The notes under the pieces: generated by a model
Seen by the model: only the letters and a program-made list of their open reading frames with translations
What the model was told of the DNA's origin: nothing
The model's database searches: none
Shown: in pieces, positions 1-6,786 of the stretch
Numbering within the stretch: the stretch's first letter is position 1
Layout: the number at the start of each line of letters is the position of its first letter
Assembly: GCA_022790905.1 (NCBI GenBank)
Contig: JAAVYC010000082.1
Span: 1-19,924, forward strand
Origin: Lachnospiraceae bacterium
Lineage (GTDB): Bacteria > Bacillota > Clostridia > Lachnospirales > Lachnospiraceae
Reading direction: 5' to 3'
Length of the DNA: 19,924 nt
Made by a program: the position numbers and the translations under genes

Positions 1-29
1 CCGTTGCCTTACCATTTGGCGATGGGCCA
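1..29 (-). tRNA. tRNA-Gln, 5' part only (cut by window edge)
   Basis: Read on the minus strand from position 29, the sequence starts with acceptor arm TGGCCCA, then T8 C9, then a D-arm with stem GCC/GGC around an AAATGGTAA loop, then the first bases of the anticodon stem. The TC at positions 8-9 and the D-loop ending GGTAAGGC match bacterial tRNA-Gln. The anticodon lies outside the window, so the glutamine assignment rests on the 5' half alone. A promoter stands just upstream. Confidence 0.8.
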
Positions 30-49
30 ACATTTCGTCAACAATTGGT

Positions 50-78
50 ATTATATATGATGAGAGACATAAAATCAA
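50..78 (-). promoter_or_regulatory. Promoter of the tRNA-Gln gene
   Basis: On the minus strand, TTGATT (73-78) and a perfect TATAAT (50-55) are separated by 17 nt. The first tRNA base follows about 20 nt downstream. The promoter lies in the 85-base gap after the yigZ-family gene, where I see no hairpin terminator for that gene, only A/T runs. Confidence 0.7.
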
Positions 79-85
79 GCACTTT

Positions 86-739
86 TTAAAAAATTTTTAA
101 CTTTTTATCGATTATTGCAAAAAACACTTCTTTGTCCCATGTGATCTCTATTTTTCCGCCCGTCTCTTCCATCAATTCTTTCTCTATCACTTCCCTTTTC
201 TCCGTCGGAACAACAATTTGGATTTCTACTTTTTCCGTATAGATACTATCTGCAACTGCAATCTCATTCTGTCCCAAAATATACTGAACCTTGCCAACAC
301 CGTGATAGTCCGTCTGCACTGTACCAAAAACGCCTGCACTTTTTGTAATCATCTCACTCTTTGCCAATCCCTCTTGTACAGCTTTTTGATAGGCACGCAC
401 TAATCCTCCGGTCCCTAAGAGAACTCCTCCAAAGTAGCGCGTCACCACAACCGCCACGTTGTGAATTCCCTCTCTCAACAAGATCTCTAACATCGGTCTT
501 CCAGCCGTTCCACTCGGCTCCCCGTCATCGGAACATCTCTGCAATTCTTGTCCGTCTCCAATGACGTATGCATAACAATTGTGCCTTGCCTCCCAATACT
601 GCTTTTTCATTTTTGCAATAAAAGCCAGTGCTTCTTTCTCCGTCTCAACGGGCACCACTGTTGCTATAAACCGCGATTTCTTTTCGACAATCTCTCCAAT
701 ACCTTCCTTATATATGGTACGATAATTTTTCTCTTCCAT
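86..739 (-). CDS. YigZ/IMPACT (UPF0029) family protein
   Basis: A 217-residue protein of the YigZ/IMPACT family. These are two-domain proteins related to eukaryotic IMPACT, and their exact bacterial role is not settled. Visible family features are KSRF near residue 21, the block SDDGEPSGTAGRPML, and VVVTRYFGGVLLGTGGLVRAY-like sequence about 30 residues later. Together these form the UPF0029 signature; the C-terminal third is the usual smaller domain. The open frame extends ten codons further upstream, but I chose the ATG at 739 because AGGAG lies six bases before it and the upstream codons lack a ribosome binding site. Length is normal for the family. It is a single-gene unit, divergent from the penicillin-binding protein gene, with its own promoter. 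The family call is firm; no specific function is claimed. Confidence 0.93.
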   Translation of the reverse strand: MEEKNYRTIYKEGIGEIVEKKSRFIATVVPVETEKEALAFIAKMKKQYWEARHNCYAYVIGDGQELQRCSDDGEPSGTAGRPMLEILLREGIHNVAVVVTRYFGGVLLGTGGLVRAYQKAVQEGLAKSEMITKSAGVFGTVQTDYHGVGKVQYILGQNEIAVADSIYTEKVEIQIVVPTEKREVIEKELMEETGGKIEITWDKEVFFAIIDKKLKIF

Positions 740-812
740 ATTTGTCTCCTGTTTTCTGTCGTTCATCAAATGACGAACTTAACCGGAACTTCTTAAATTC
801 ATTTCATGTAAT

Positions 813-841
813 ATTATATCCACATTTTTATTTTCCGTAAA
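813..841 (-). promoter_or_regulatory. Promoter of the yigZ-family gene
   Basis: On the minus strand, TTTACG (836-841) and a perfect TATAAT (813-818) are 17 nt apart, about 75 nt upstream of the chosen ATG. The divergent gap 740-942 also holds the opposing PBP promoter and otherwise only A/T-rich sequence. Confidence 0.6.
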
Positions 842-890
842 TAGGAAAATGGCAGGAAATAAGATAATACTTTATTATTATGACTTTTTT

Positions 891-899
891 TGGTATAAT
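891..899 (+). promoter_or_regulatory. Extended -10 promoter of the class A PBP gene
   Basis: TGGTATAAT is an extended -10 element (TGn plus TATAAT at 894-899). No good -35 is seen at 17 nt (TTTATT at 871-876), which fits extended -10 promoters that tolerate a weak -35. The PBP start codon is about 43 nt downstream, preceded by a strong AAAGGAGG ribosome binding site. Confidence 0.6.
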
Positions 900-942
900 G
901 TGTATTAATATGGACTAAGACTAATCATAAAGGAGGTCTGTT

Positions 943-3615
943 ATGAACTATGGAAAGAACCGCACATCCAAAAAGGAAAAGGAACTACTTTCAAAGTCCG
1001 GCATGGCACGTAAAAAGTTCCGCATTACTTTTTTGAAAGCGTTTCTCATCTGTTTCTTAGCAGCAATTGTTATCGGAATCGTTGCCGTTATCGGCATTGT
1101 AAGAAACGTAATCAAGTCTGCTCCGGATATTGACGATATAGATGCTACCCCAACCGGATACCTGTCTACCGTTTTAGACAGTGACGGAAATGAGACCGCA
1201 ACTTTGGTTGCCTCAGGTTCTAACCGTGTCTACGTCACAATTGATGAGATCCCACTGGATTTACAACACGCTTTTGTCGCCATTGAGGACGAGCGTTTTT
1301 ACGACCACAATGGCATTGATATTCAAGGTATTGCGCGCGCTGCTTTCAAAGGTATCACAAGCGGCCATTTTTCAGAAGGCGCCTCTACCATTACACAGCA
1401 GCTTTTAAAAAATAATGTGTTCACAACCTGGACAAGCGAATCCAACTTTTCCGAAAAGTTAAAGCGTAAACTTCAAGAACAATATCTGGCAATTCAATTG
1501 GAAAAAAGTGTGAACAAAGACTGGATTTTAGAAAATTATCTGAACTCCATTAATCTCGGACAAAATACATTGGGTGTACAAGCTGCCTCAAAACGCTATT
1601 TTAATAAGGATGTATCCGACTTAAATATATCAGAATGTGCTGTAATCGCAGCTATCACGCAGAACCCGAGCAGGTACAATCCGGTCAGCAACCCGGATGA
1701 AAATGCTAAGCGCCGAAAAAAAGTCCTAAACGACATGTTAGAACAGGAATACATCTCAGAAAAGGAATATGATACAGCAATCGAAGACGATGTCTATGAA
1801 CGCATTCAGATTGTGAATCTAGAAGTAGCAGATGACAACGTCACTTCCTATTTTGTAGATGCCTTAACCGATCAGGTACTACAAGCATTGATTGACGAAA
1901 AAGGATATACGGAAACCCAAGCTTATAAAGCTTTATACAGCGGCGGACTTACCATCTATTCGACACAGGACAGCACTTTACAGAGTATCTGCGATGAAGA
2001 AGTAAATAATCCAGAGAATTATGTCGGGGAACCGCAATGTTCCTTCTCCTACCGCCTAACGGTTTTAAAGAAAAACGGCACTTACGAAAATTACAGCGAG
2101 CAAACAATGCTTTCTTATTACCAAGCAGAAAATAAAAACTATACAATTGATTTTCCAAATCAGGAAGATGCTGCTGCTGCCATTGAAGAATATAAAAATA
2201 CTGTTATGGAGCCCGGCGACACCATTCCCGAAGGAGGAGAGAAAATTTCTTACACATTGCAGCCACAGGCCGCACTCACTTTGCTTGACCAAAGTACAGG
2301 AGAAGTCAAAGCCCTTGTCGGAGGCCGCGGAGAAAAAACAGCAAGTAAGACTCTCAACCGTGCCACATCCACGCCAAGACAACCCGGATCCACTTTCAAG
2401 ATAATTGCTGCCTATGCGCCGGCCCTAGACTCTTCCGGAATGTCTCTCGCAACCGTTCAAGATGATGCACCTTATTCCTATGCAAACGGTACATCTCTTC
2501 GAAATTATAACGGAAGATATCTCGGATTTACGACAATACGAAAGGCTATCACAAATTCTATCAATGTTGTAACGGTTAAAACGCTCACAGAAATAGGCAC
2601 ACAAGTCGGCTACGACTATTTATCAAATTTTGGGTTTACTACCATTGTACCGGAAGACAATACGCAGTCCTTGTGTCTCGGCGGTCTCACAAAAGGCGTT
2701 TATAATTTGGAACTGACAGCCGCTTATGCCACAATTGCCAACGGCGGCACTTATACAAAGCCAAGATTTTTTACCAAGATTTTAGATCACGACGGCAACG
2801 TCTTGATCGACAATACTCCTCAGACGCATACCGTATTAAAAGATACAACCGCATGGCTTTTGACATCCGCCATGAAGGACGTTATGACCTCCGGAACCGG
2901 AGTGGCGGCTAACATCAGCAATATGCCAGTAGCCGGAAAATCCGGTACCACGACAAAAGACCGTGATTCCCTCTTTGCAGGTTTCACACCATATTATACC
3001 TGCGTTGTCTGGGGCGGCTATGATGACAACGCTCCTCTTAGCAATACCCGCTATACCAAGAATGTCTGGCGCTCTGTTATGCAGCGCGTCAATGAAGGAC
3101 TAGAACCCAAAGATTTTGAGCAGCCTTCCGGTATTGTAACCGCAACCGTCTGCAAAAAGTCAGGAAAACTTGCCGTAAGCGGTATCTGTGACTGTGATCC
3201 GCGCGGAAATCAAGCATATACCGAATATTTTGCTTCCGGAACTGTACCCACAGAAATCTGCGATCACCATGTGCAGGCAACGATTTGTACCATATCTGGC
3301 ATGATTGCAAATGAATTTTGCCCGGAAGAAACAAAACAAACCGGAATCTACATTATCGGTGGTTCCCCGAACTCAGATGACGGAGCTTATCTGTTCTCCG
3401 AGGGATTGTCCGACTCTATCTGTACTCTTCACACAGCCGAGTCAGTTCTTCCAGTCCTACCGGATAACGTCGATGATATTTTAAACGATACTCAGCCGAG
3501 CGAAAGGGAGGATCCAGAGGAGGATCATCAAAAACCAAATGACGATCCCGACGATCAAAAACCGGAGGATTCACAAGACAATAAAAAGCCGAAACCAGAA
3601 GAGGACACTGAATAA
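943..3615 (+). CDS. Class A penicillin-binding protein (PBP1-type)
   Basis: A bifunctional peptidoglycan synthase of 890 residues that polymerises lipid II and crosslinks stem peptides outside the membrane. A basic cytoplasmic head (1-30) precedes one membrane segment (about 29-53). The glycosyltransferase (GT51) domain shows EDERFYDHNG at 115-124 with catalytic Glu115, and GASTITQQLLKN at 146-157. The transpeptidase shows all three active-site motifs: SxxK with Ser483 and Lys486, SxN at 539-541, and KSG at 666-668. Beyond the catalytic core, residues 737-828 hold seven cysteines including two CxxSGxxA units, followed by an acidic Pro/Lys/Asp/Glu tail (about 850-890). This makes the protein longer than a minimal class A PBP. 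The ATG at 943 follows AAAGGAGG. It is transcribed alone from its own promoter and ends at a hairpin terminator. Family assignment is secure; which paralogue (PonA/PBP1a/PBP1b) cannot be told. Confidence 0.96.
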   Translation: MNYGKNRTSKKEKELLSKSGMARKKFRITFLKAFLICFLAAIVIGIVAVIGIVRNVIKSAPDIDDIDATPTGYLSTVLDSDGNETATLVASGSNRVYVTIDEIPLDLQHAFVAIEDERFYDHNGIDIQGIARAAFKGITSGHFSEGASTITQQLLKNNVFTTWTSESNFSEKLKRKLQEQYLAIQLEKSVNKDWILENYLNSINLGQNTLGVQAASKRYFNKDVSDLNISECAVIAAITQNPSRYNPVSNPDENAKRRKKVLNDMLEQEYISEKEYDTAIEDDVYERIQIVNLEVADDNVTSYFVDALTDQVLQALIDEKGYTETQAYKALYSGGLTIYSTQDSTLQSICDEEVNNPENYVGEPQCSFSYRLTVLKKNGTYENYSEQTMLSYYQAENKNYTIDFPNQEDAAAAIEEYKNTVMEPGDTIPEGGEKISYTLQPQAALTLLDQSTGEVKALVGGRGEKTASKTLNRATSTPRQPGSTFKIIAAYAPALDSSGMSLATVQDDAPYSYANGTSLRNYNGRYLGFTTIRKAITNSINVVTVKTLTEIGTQVGYDYLSNFGFTTIVPEDNTQSLCLGGLTKGVYNLELTAAYATIANGGTYTKPRFFTKILDHDGNVLIDNTPQTHTVLKDTTAWLLTSAMKDVMTSGTGVAANISNMPVAGKSGTTTKDRDSLFAGFTPYYTCVVWGGYDDNAPLSNTRYTKNVWRSVMQRVNEGLEPKDFEQPSGIVTATVCKKSGKLAVSGICDCDPRGNQAYTEYFASGTVPTEICDHHVQATICTISGMIANEFCPEETKQTGIYIIGGSPNSDDGAYLFSEGLSDSICTLHTAESVLPVLPDNVDDILNDTQPSEREDPEEDHQKPNDDPDDQKPEDSQDNKKPKPEEDTE

Positions 3616-3628
3616 AAAATCTATATGT

Positions 3629-3662
3629 AAATGGGGATATCCAAAAAGGATCATCCCCATTT
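3629..3662. terminator. Hairpin terminator between converging genes
   Basis: A perfect 10-bp stem (3629-3638 with 3653-3662) continues into ATCC/GGAT (3639-3642 with 3648-3651) around an AAAAA loop, with one bulged base at 3652. It lies between the stop codons of the PBP gene (plus) and the receiver-domain gene (minus). The outer A/T pairs can supply a short U-tract on either strand, so it probably serves both genes. Confidence 0.7.
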
Positions 3663-3668
3663 ATCAAT

Positions 3669-4703
3669 TCAAAATTTATTTTCAATTTTCATCCGATAAA
3701 CAATTTCATTCTCTTTAACATCACATTCGCAAAAATCAACCATCTCTTCCACTGCCATATCCACAATCTGATGCTTTTCTCCAAACATTTCCATCTCCCG
3801 ATTTCCTTTCTCCCACAATCCCTGCGGCATTGTAATTTGAAGCAATACACTCAATCTATTTTCACTTTCGGCAGATATTTCTATTCTTATCTCGTCCTTT
3901 TGAAAAAAATCTCGATATTGTTTTAACAGAATCCAAAGAGAGACATACAAGATCGCAAACGTCGTTTTGGAATATCCCGCCTCCCTGCATTTCGACACAA
4001 AACGAAATTTTTGACACCTTCCATTTTTTGCAAATTCTCTCTCTAATTTCTCCTTTATCTCCTGAAAATTATCATATGGCTTTTCTAAGATATCTCCCGT
4101 ACAATTCAACAGCTCTTTTTCAAACTGTAATAGCATGCCCTTTTCCTCTTCCGAAAGACCCAAATCGGCAAGATGCATCGTCTCCTCCAATATCTTCGCA
4201 GAAAATGCAAGAAACTGTTGTCTTCCTTTTTCCTGATAACCTAAAATTGCACTTTTTTCTTCTATCTTTCTCCTTCCGTCAGAGATTCGTTTTTCCACAT
4301 CCATTTCCGTCTTCCTCTGGACAAAATTCACGCCATAAATATCAAACGCTTCTTCTATTGCCGGAAGCATCTCCTCCAAAAAGTCTATTGGATTGATAAA
4401 TATACGAAAAATATTGCGCTGATTTACCAAAAAGAGTAACTCCGCTTTTGTCAACGTATAAGTATATACGATACAAACCGTATCGGGATGGGAACGATTC
4501 ATATATTTGATCAGTTTTTCTCCGTCAAATCCTTTCAGATACATGTCTAAAATAATAACTCCATACGTATTCTTTTTCAGCAATATTCCTGCGTCCACTC
4601 CGGTCTCGGCCGTATCTATCTCAAAACCTTTTTCTGACATTACTCGCGTAAATTCATTGATCTCATTTTTACTGTGATTAATAAACAACAGTTTCTCTTC
4701 CAT
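3669..4703 (-). CDS. Protein with a degenerate receiver domain and unassigned C-terminal region
   Basis: A 344-residue protein whose first ~120 residues follow the response-regulator receiver fold. A predicted phosphoacceptor Asp53 lies at the end of a hydrophobic strand (VIILD), a Thr-rich turn sits near 81-83, and a final strand ends in N104-P105. Two normally conserved features are altered: the acidic pair near the N-terminus is Asn9-His10, and the invariant Lys before Pro is Asn104. Residues ~130-225 look helical and charged. Residues ~230-344 alternate helix and strands in an order loosely like the C-terminal part of a GHKL ATPase, but I see no N, G1 or G2 box. I see no winged helix, HTH, GGDEF or ANTAR domain. 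The ATG at 4703 follows AGGAG. It lies downstream of amtB, beyond a terminator, with its own candidate promoter. It could be a scaffold or pseudo-receiver tied to nitrogen control; that is inference from position only. Confidence 0.75.
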   Translation of the reverse strand: MEEKLLFINHSKNEINEFTRVMSEKGFEIDTAETGVDAGILLKKNTYGVIILDMYLKGFDGEKLIKYMNRSHPDTVCIVYTYTLTKAELLFLVNQRNIFRIFINPIDFLEEMLPAIEEAFDIYGVNFVQRKTEMDVEKRISDGRRKIEEKSAILGYQEKGRQQFLAFSAKILEETMHLADLGLSEEEKGMLLQFEKELLNCTGDILEKPYDNFQEIKEKLEREFAKNGRCQKFRFVSKCREAGYSKTTFAILYVSLWILLKQYRDFFQKDEIRIEISAESENRLSVLLQITMPQGLWEKGNREMEMFGEKHQIVDMAVEEMVDFCECDVKENEIVYRMKIENKF

Positions 4704-4754
4704 ATTACTTCTCCTTTTGGAAACTATTTCTTTTGCCCGCTATTTCCTGTGTTC

Positions 4755-4784
4755 ATTCTACCATATTCGCAAAGAAACACGCAA
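4755..4784 (-). promoter_or_regulatory. Candidate promoter of the receiver-domain gene
   Basis: On the minus strand, TTGCGT (4779-4784), an 18-nt spacer and TAGAAT (4755-4760). The TAGAAT is preceded by TGG, giving an extended -10. It sits between the upstream terminator and the gene start about 52 nt away, so the gene could be expressed independently of amtB. Confidence 0.5.
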
Positions 4785-4795
4785 CGATATCCTAG

Positions 4796-4854
4796 TAAAA
4801 AAGAAAAGTGCCTCGCAAGGCACTCCCTATAGAGCCACCCTGAGGCACTTTTCT
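4796..4854 (-). terminator. Terminator after amtB with two alternative stems
   Basis: On the minus strand, AGTGCCT (4818-4824) and AGGCACT (4807-4813) form a 7-bp stem with a TGCG loop, followed by TTTTCTTTTTT. This is a good intrinsic terminator. The same 3' arm can instead pair over 13 bp with an identical upstream copy (4842-4854 with 4802-4814). The two stems exclude each other, and both end at the same U-tract. Confidence 0.75.
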
Positions 4855-4886
4855 CTTCTGATATATACTTTAAGGGGATTAAGTCT

Positions 4887-4906
4887 ACTAATCCTTTCAG
4901 ATTAGT
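4887..4906 (-). other. Perfect small hairpin just after the amtB stop
   Basis: On the minus strand, ACTAATC and GATTAGT form a 7-bp perfect stem closing a six-base loop, TGAAAG. It begins 12 nt after the amtB stop codon. No U-tract follows, so it is not itself a terminator. The true terminator begins about 30 nt further on. It may be a 3' RNA-stabilising hairpin or part of a regulatory pair. Confidence 0.5.
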
Positions 4907-4918
4907 CAATCAATATCA

Positions 4919-6175
4919 TTAAAACTTATAGTTTTTTGGCTGGAAGTCCGGATAGCTGGATTCCAAACCATGTTCTGTCGGATCGAGCCCTGCCACTTCC
5001 TCTTCCTCGTTCACACGCAAACCTATCGTTTTATCAATGGCTTTGAACACCAGCGTCATCGTGAGAATCGTCCACGATGCAATGCATACAACACCCAATG
5101 CCTGGATAGCAAGATGGTGTATTCCACCGCCATAAAATAATCCATCCCGATAATCAAAGAGGCCCACTGCAAGCGTTCCCCACAGCCCGCAACATCCGTG
5201 TACTGCAACTGCTCCAACCGGATCATCAACTTTTATTTTATTCTCAATGACCAACACTGCTGCACATACAATAATACCGGCGACAATTCCAATAATCACG
5301 GAGCCAACTGCATCTACGTTGTCACAGCCGGCCGTCACTGCGACTAACCCTGCCAGCGCACCGTTTAAAGACATCGATACATCGGGAGCACCGTTCTTTA
5401 CCCAGGTAAAACACATCGCCGTTACTGTCGCAAAGGCTGGTGCCAAGGTTGTCGTAGCAAAAATTCTTCCCAAATGTGCTCCATCCGCTGCGGCCGCACC
5501 GTTAAATCCATACCATCCAAACCAAAGGATGAATACACCAAGCGCTCCAACTACAATATTATGGCCTAAAATCGGTTTTGAATTTCCCTCTTTATCATAT
5601 TTTCCGATACGAGGTCCCAACATCATCGCGCCGATAAATGCTGTAATGCCTCCCACCATATGAATGACACAAGAACCTGCAAAATCTGTAAAGCCTAAAT
5701 CTGTCAGCCATGCGGTTCCACCCCACACCCAATGCGCCTCGATTGGGTAAATGATTAAGCTGATAATAAAAGAGTAAATCAGATAAGCGACAAATTTTGT
5801 CCTTTCTGCCATAGCACCCGACACAATCGTCGCGGCCGTGGCACAAAATACCAGGTTGAACACAAATCCATACCAATCACATCCTTCAAAATCCAAGGGA
5901 TTTAAGCCCCATCCGATAAACTTATTTCCAACTCCGCACAGCAAATTATATCCCACAAAGAAAAACGCGACTGTGCCAAGGCAAAAATCCATCGTGTTTT
6001 TCATAATGATATTGCCCGCATTTTTTGCTCTGGTAAAACCTGCCTCCACCATTGCAAATCCCGCCTGCATAAAAAATACCAGTGAGGCTCCGATTAAAAA
6101 CCAGACTCCATGACTCCCAAATATAATACTGTTAACGGCATCTAACGCCTCTGTCGAAATTTCCGCAAATAACAT
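4919..6175 (-). CDS. amtB: Ammonium transporter AmtB
   Basis: A 418-residue Amt/Mep/Rh-family channel that moves ammonium across the cytoplasmic membrane. About eleven hydrophobic segments are visible along the whole length. Pore hallmarks are present: the two channel histidines (His172 in VIHMVGG and His326 in AVHGCCG), Asp164 just before the first, and the family block around AMAERTKF (121-128). The C-terminal cytoplasmic tail (about 385-418) is acidic at first, as in Amt proteins that bind PII. The frame opens ten codons earlier, but the ATG at 6175 is chosen because GGAGGAG (6181-6187) precedes it, whereas the upstream ATG has no ribosome binding site. The PII gene lies immediately upstream, the classic glnK-amtB pairing. 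Its leader holds a terminator-like hairpin that touches the ribosome binding site, suggesting attenuation. Confidence 0.97.
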   Translation of the reverse strand: MLFAEISTEALDAVNSIIFGSHGVWFLIGASLVFFMQAGFAMVEAGFTRAKNAGNIIMKNTMDFCLGTVAFFFVGYNLLCGVGNKFIGWGLNPLDFEGCDWYGFVFNLVFCATAATIVSGAMAERTKFVAYLIYSFIISLIIYPIEAHWVWGGTAWLTDLGFTDFAGSCVIHMVGGITAFIGAMMLGPRIGKYDKEGNSKPILGHNIVVGALGVFILWFGWYGFNGAAAADGAHLGRIFATTTLAPAFATVTAMCFTWVKNGAPDVSMSLNGALAGLVAVTAGCDNVDAVGSVIIGIVAGIIVCAAVLVIENKIKVDDPVGAVAVHGCCGLWGTLAVGLFDYRDGLFYGGGIHHLAIQALGVVCIASWTILTMTLVFKAIDKTIGLRVNEEEEVAGLDPTEHGLESSYPDFQPKNYKF

Positions 6176-6188
6176 ATAAACTCCTCCT

Positions 6189-6252
6189 AAAAAAGAGGAT
6201 AACATGGAATTTTAGATATTCTCTAACCTTCTATGTTATCCCCTTTGATAAC
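6189..6252 (-). promoter_or_regulatory. Putative transcription attenuator in the amtB leader
   Basis: On the minus strand, a 16-position stem (6229-6244 with 6194-6209, one G-U pair and one mismatch) is followed by six U (6189-6194), the form of an intrinsic terminator. The amtB ribosome binding site starts at once afterwards (6181-6187). The terminator's 5' arm contains GATAAC (6235-6240), which can also pair perfectly with GTTATC (6247-6252) across a six-base loop AAAGGG. The two structures exclude each other, as terminator and antiterminator do. What signal would switch them is not visible. It could also be a plain partial terminator that lowers amtB relative to glnB. Confidence 0.6.
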
Positions 6253-6293
6253 GATTTACATTTTTACTTTTTTTAGTTTTTTCTCTTTTCATT

Positions 6294-6632
6294 TTATAAT
6301 GCCTCCGCACCATGTTCTCCCGTACGGATTCTAACTGTATCCTCCACATCATAGACAAAGATTTTCCCATCTCCATAATGACCTGTCTGAATCTTTTCGA
6401 CGACCTGATCAATCAAAGGTCCGGCTGCCTCCTCATCCACTACTGTCTCAACCTTAATTTTAGGCAGTAAGTTCACATTGTACTGAGACCCTCGATAAGA
6501 TTGTCGATATCCTTTTTGATTTCCATATCCCATGATATTGGTCATCATGACACCCGATACATGATGGTCATCCAGGACTCCTTTTAAATCCTCTAATTTT
6601 TCAGGTTTGATAATGATTTCTAACTTTTTCAT
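6294..6632 (-). CDS. glnB: PII nitrogen regulatory protein (GlnB/GlnK family)
   Basis: A 112-residue PII protein, the usual length. It is a trimeric cytoplasmic sensor of 2-oxoglutarate and of ATP versus ADP, and it controls AmtB and other nitrogen targets. Features seen: Gln39 in GYGNQKG, which contacts 2-oxoglutarate in the family; the T-loop (about 37-55) with RGSQY ending in Tyr51, the residue uridylylated in proteobacteria; Lys58; the B-loop GDGKIFV (87-93); and the C-terminal signature with Arg101 and Arg103. Retention of Tyr51 does not show that it is modified here, since many Firmicutes lack GlnD. AGGAGGAG lies before the ATG at 6632. It sits between glnA and amtB, so by context it is GlnK-like and likely regulates the adjacent AmtB. 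Confidence 0.96.
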   Translation of the reverse strand: MKKLEIIIKPEKLEDLKGVLDDHHVSGVMMTNIMGYGNQKGYRQSYRGSQYNVNLLPKIKVETVVDEEAAGPLIDQVVEKIQTGHYGDGKIFVYDVEDTVRIRTGEHGAEAL

Positions 6633-6672
6633 CTTATCTCCTCCTTGTAACCTGTTGCTTTTATATTATTAT

Positions 6673-6703
6673 TTTGACATGCTACCGCACTTTATCTGTC
6701 AAA
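6673..6703 (-). repeat. Inverted repeat upstream of glnB
   Basis: TTTGACA and TGTCAAA are perfect 7-base inverted arms separated by 17 nt, located 41-71 nt upstream of the glnB start. The arm contains TTGACA on either strand, but no TATAAT is found at the right distance on the minus strand. It may be a protein-binding dyad or a weak RNA hairpin. Confidence 0.4.
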
Positions 6704-6706
6704 CAC

Positions 6707-6743
6707 CAGGTGGTCCGCACCTAGCTCGAAACCGAACCACCTG
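6707..6743 (-). other. GC-rich hairpin in the glnA-glnB gap
   Basis: On the minus strand, CAGGTGGTTCG (6733-6743) pairs with CGGACCACCTG (6707-6717) over 11 bp, including one G-U pair that would be a C-A mismatch on the other strand. This suggests it acts in RNA made in the gene direction. The loop is 15 nt. No U-tract follows, so it is unlikely to be a simple terminator of glnA. It could be an mRNA-processing or stability element between glnA and glnB. Confidence 0.55.
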
Positions 6744-6786
6744 ACGGATTCCAGTCATCCCCAAATATAGAGACAAAAACTCTCTG

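Noticed and set aside
3669..4703. ANTAR RNA-binding domain in the receiver protein
   Set aside because: Its C-terminal region has no ANTAR-like helical segment with the conserved AKG motif, so it cannot be named the regulator of the leader hairpins.
4724..4909. 61-codon open frame on the minus strand between amtB and the receiver gene
   Set aside because: It runs straight through both hairpins and the U-tract of the terminator, has no ribosome binding site and shows no protein-like pattern.
5247..5663. 138-codon plus-strand open frame inside amtB
   Set aside because: It is a reverse-frame shadow of the amtB membrane segments; its Ala/Pro/Thr-rich composition reflects the opposite strand.
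6246..6260. cre-like site for CcpA in the glnB-amtB gap
   Set aside because: It is close to the cre consensus but misses the first two conserved bases; chance matches are common in such A/T-rich sequence.
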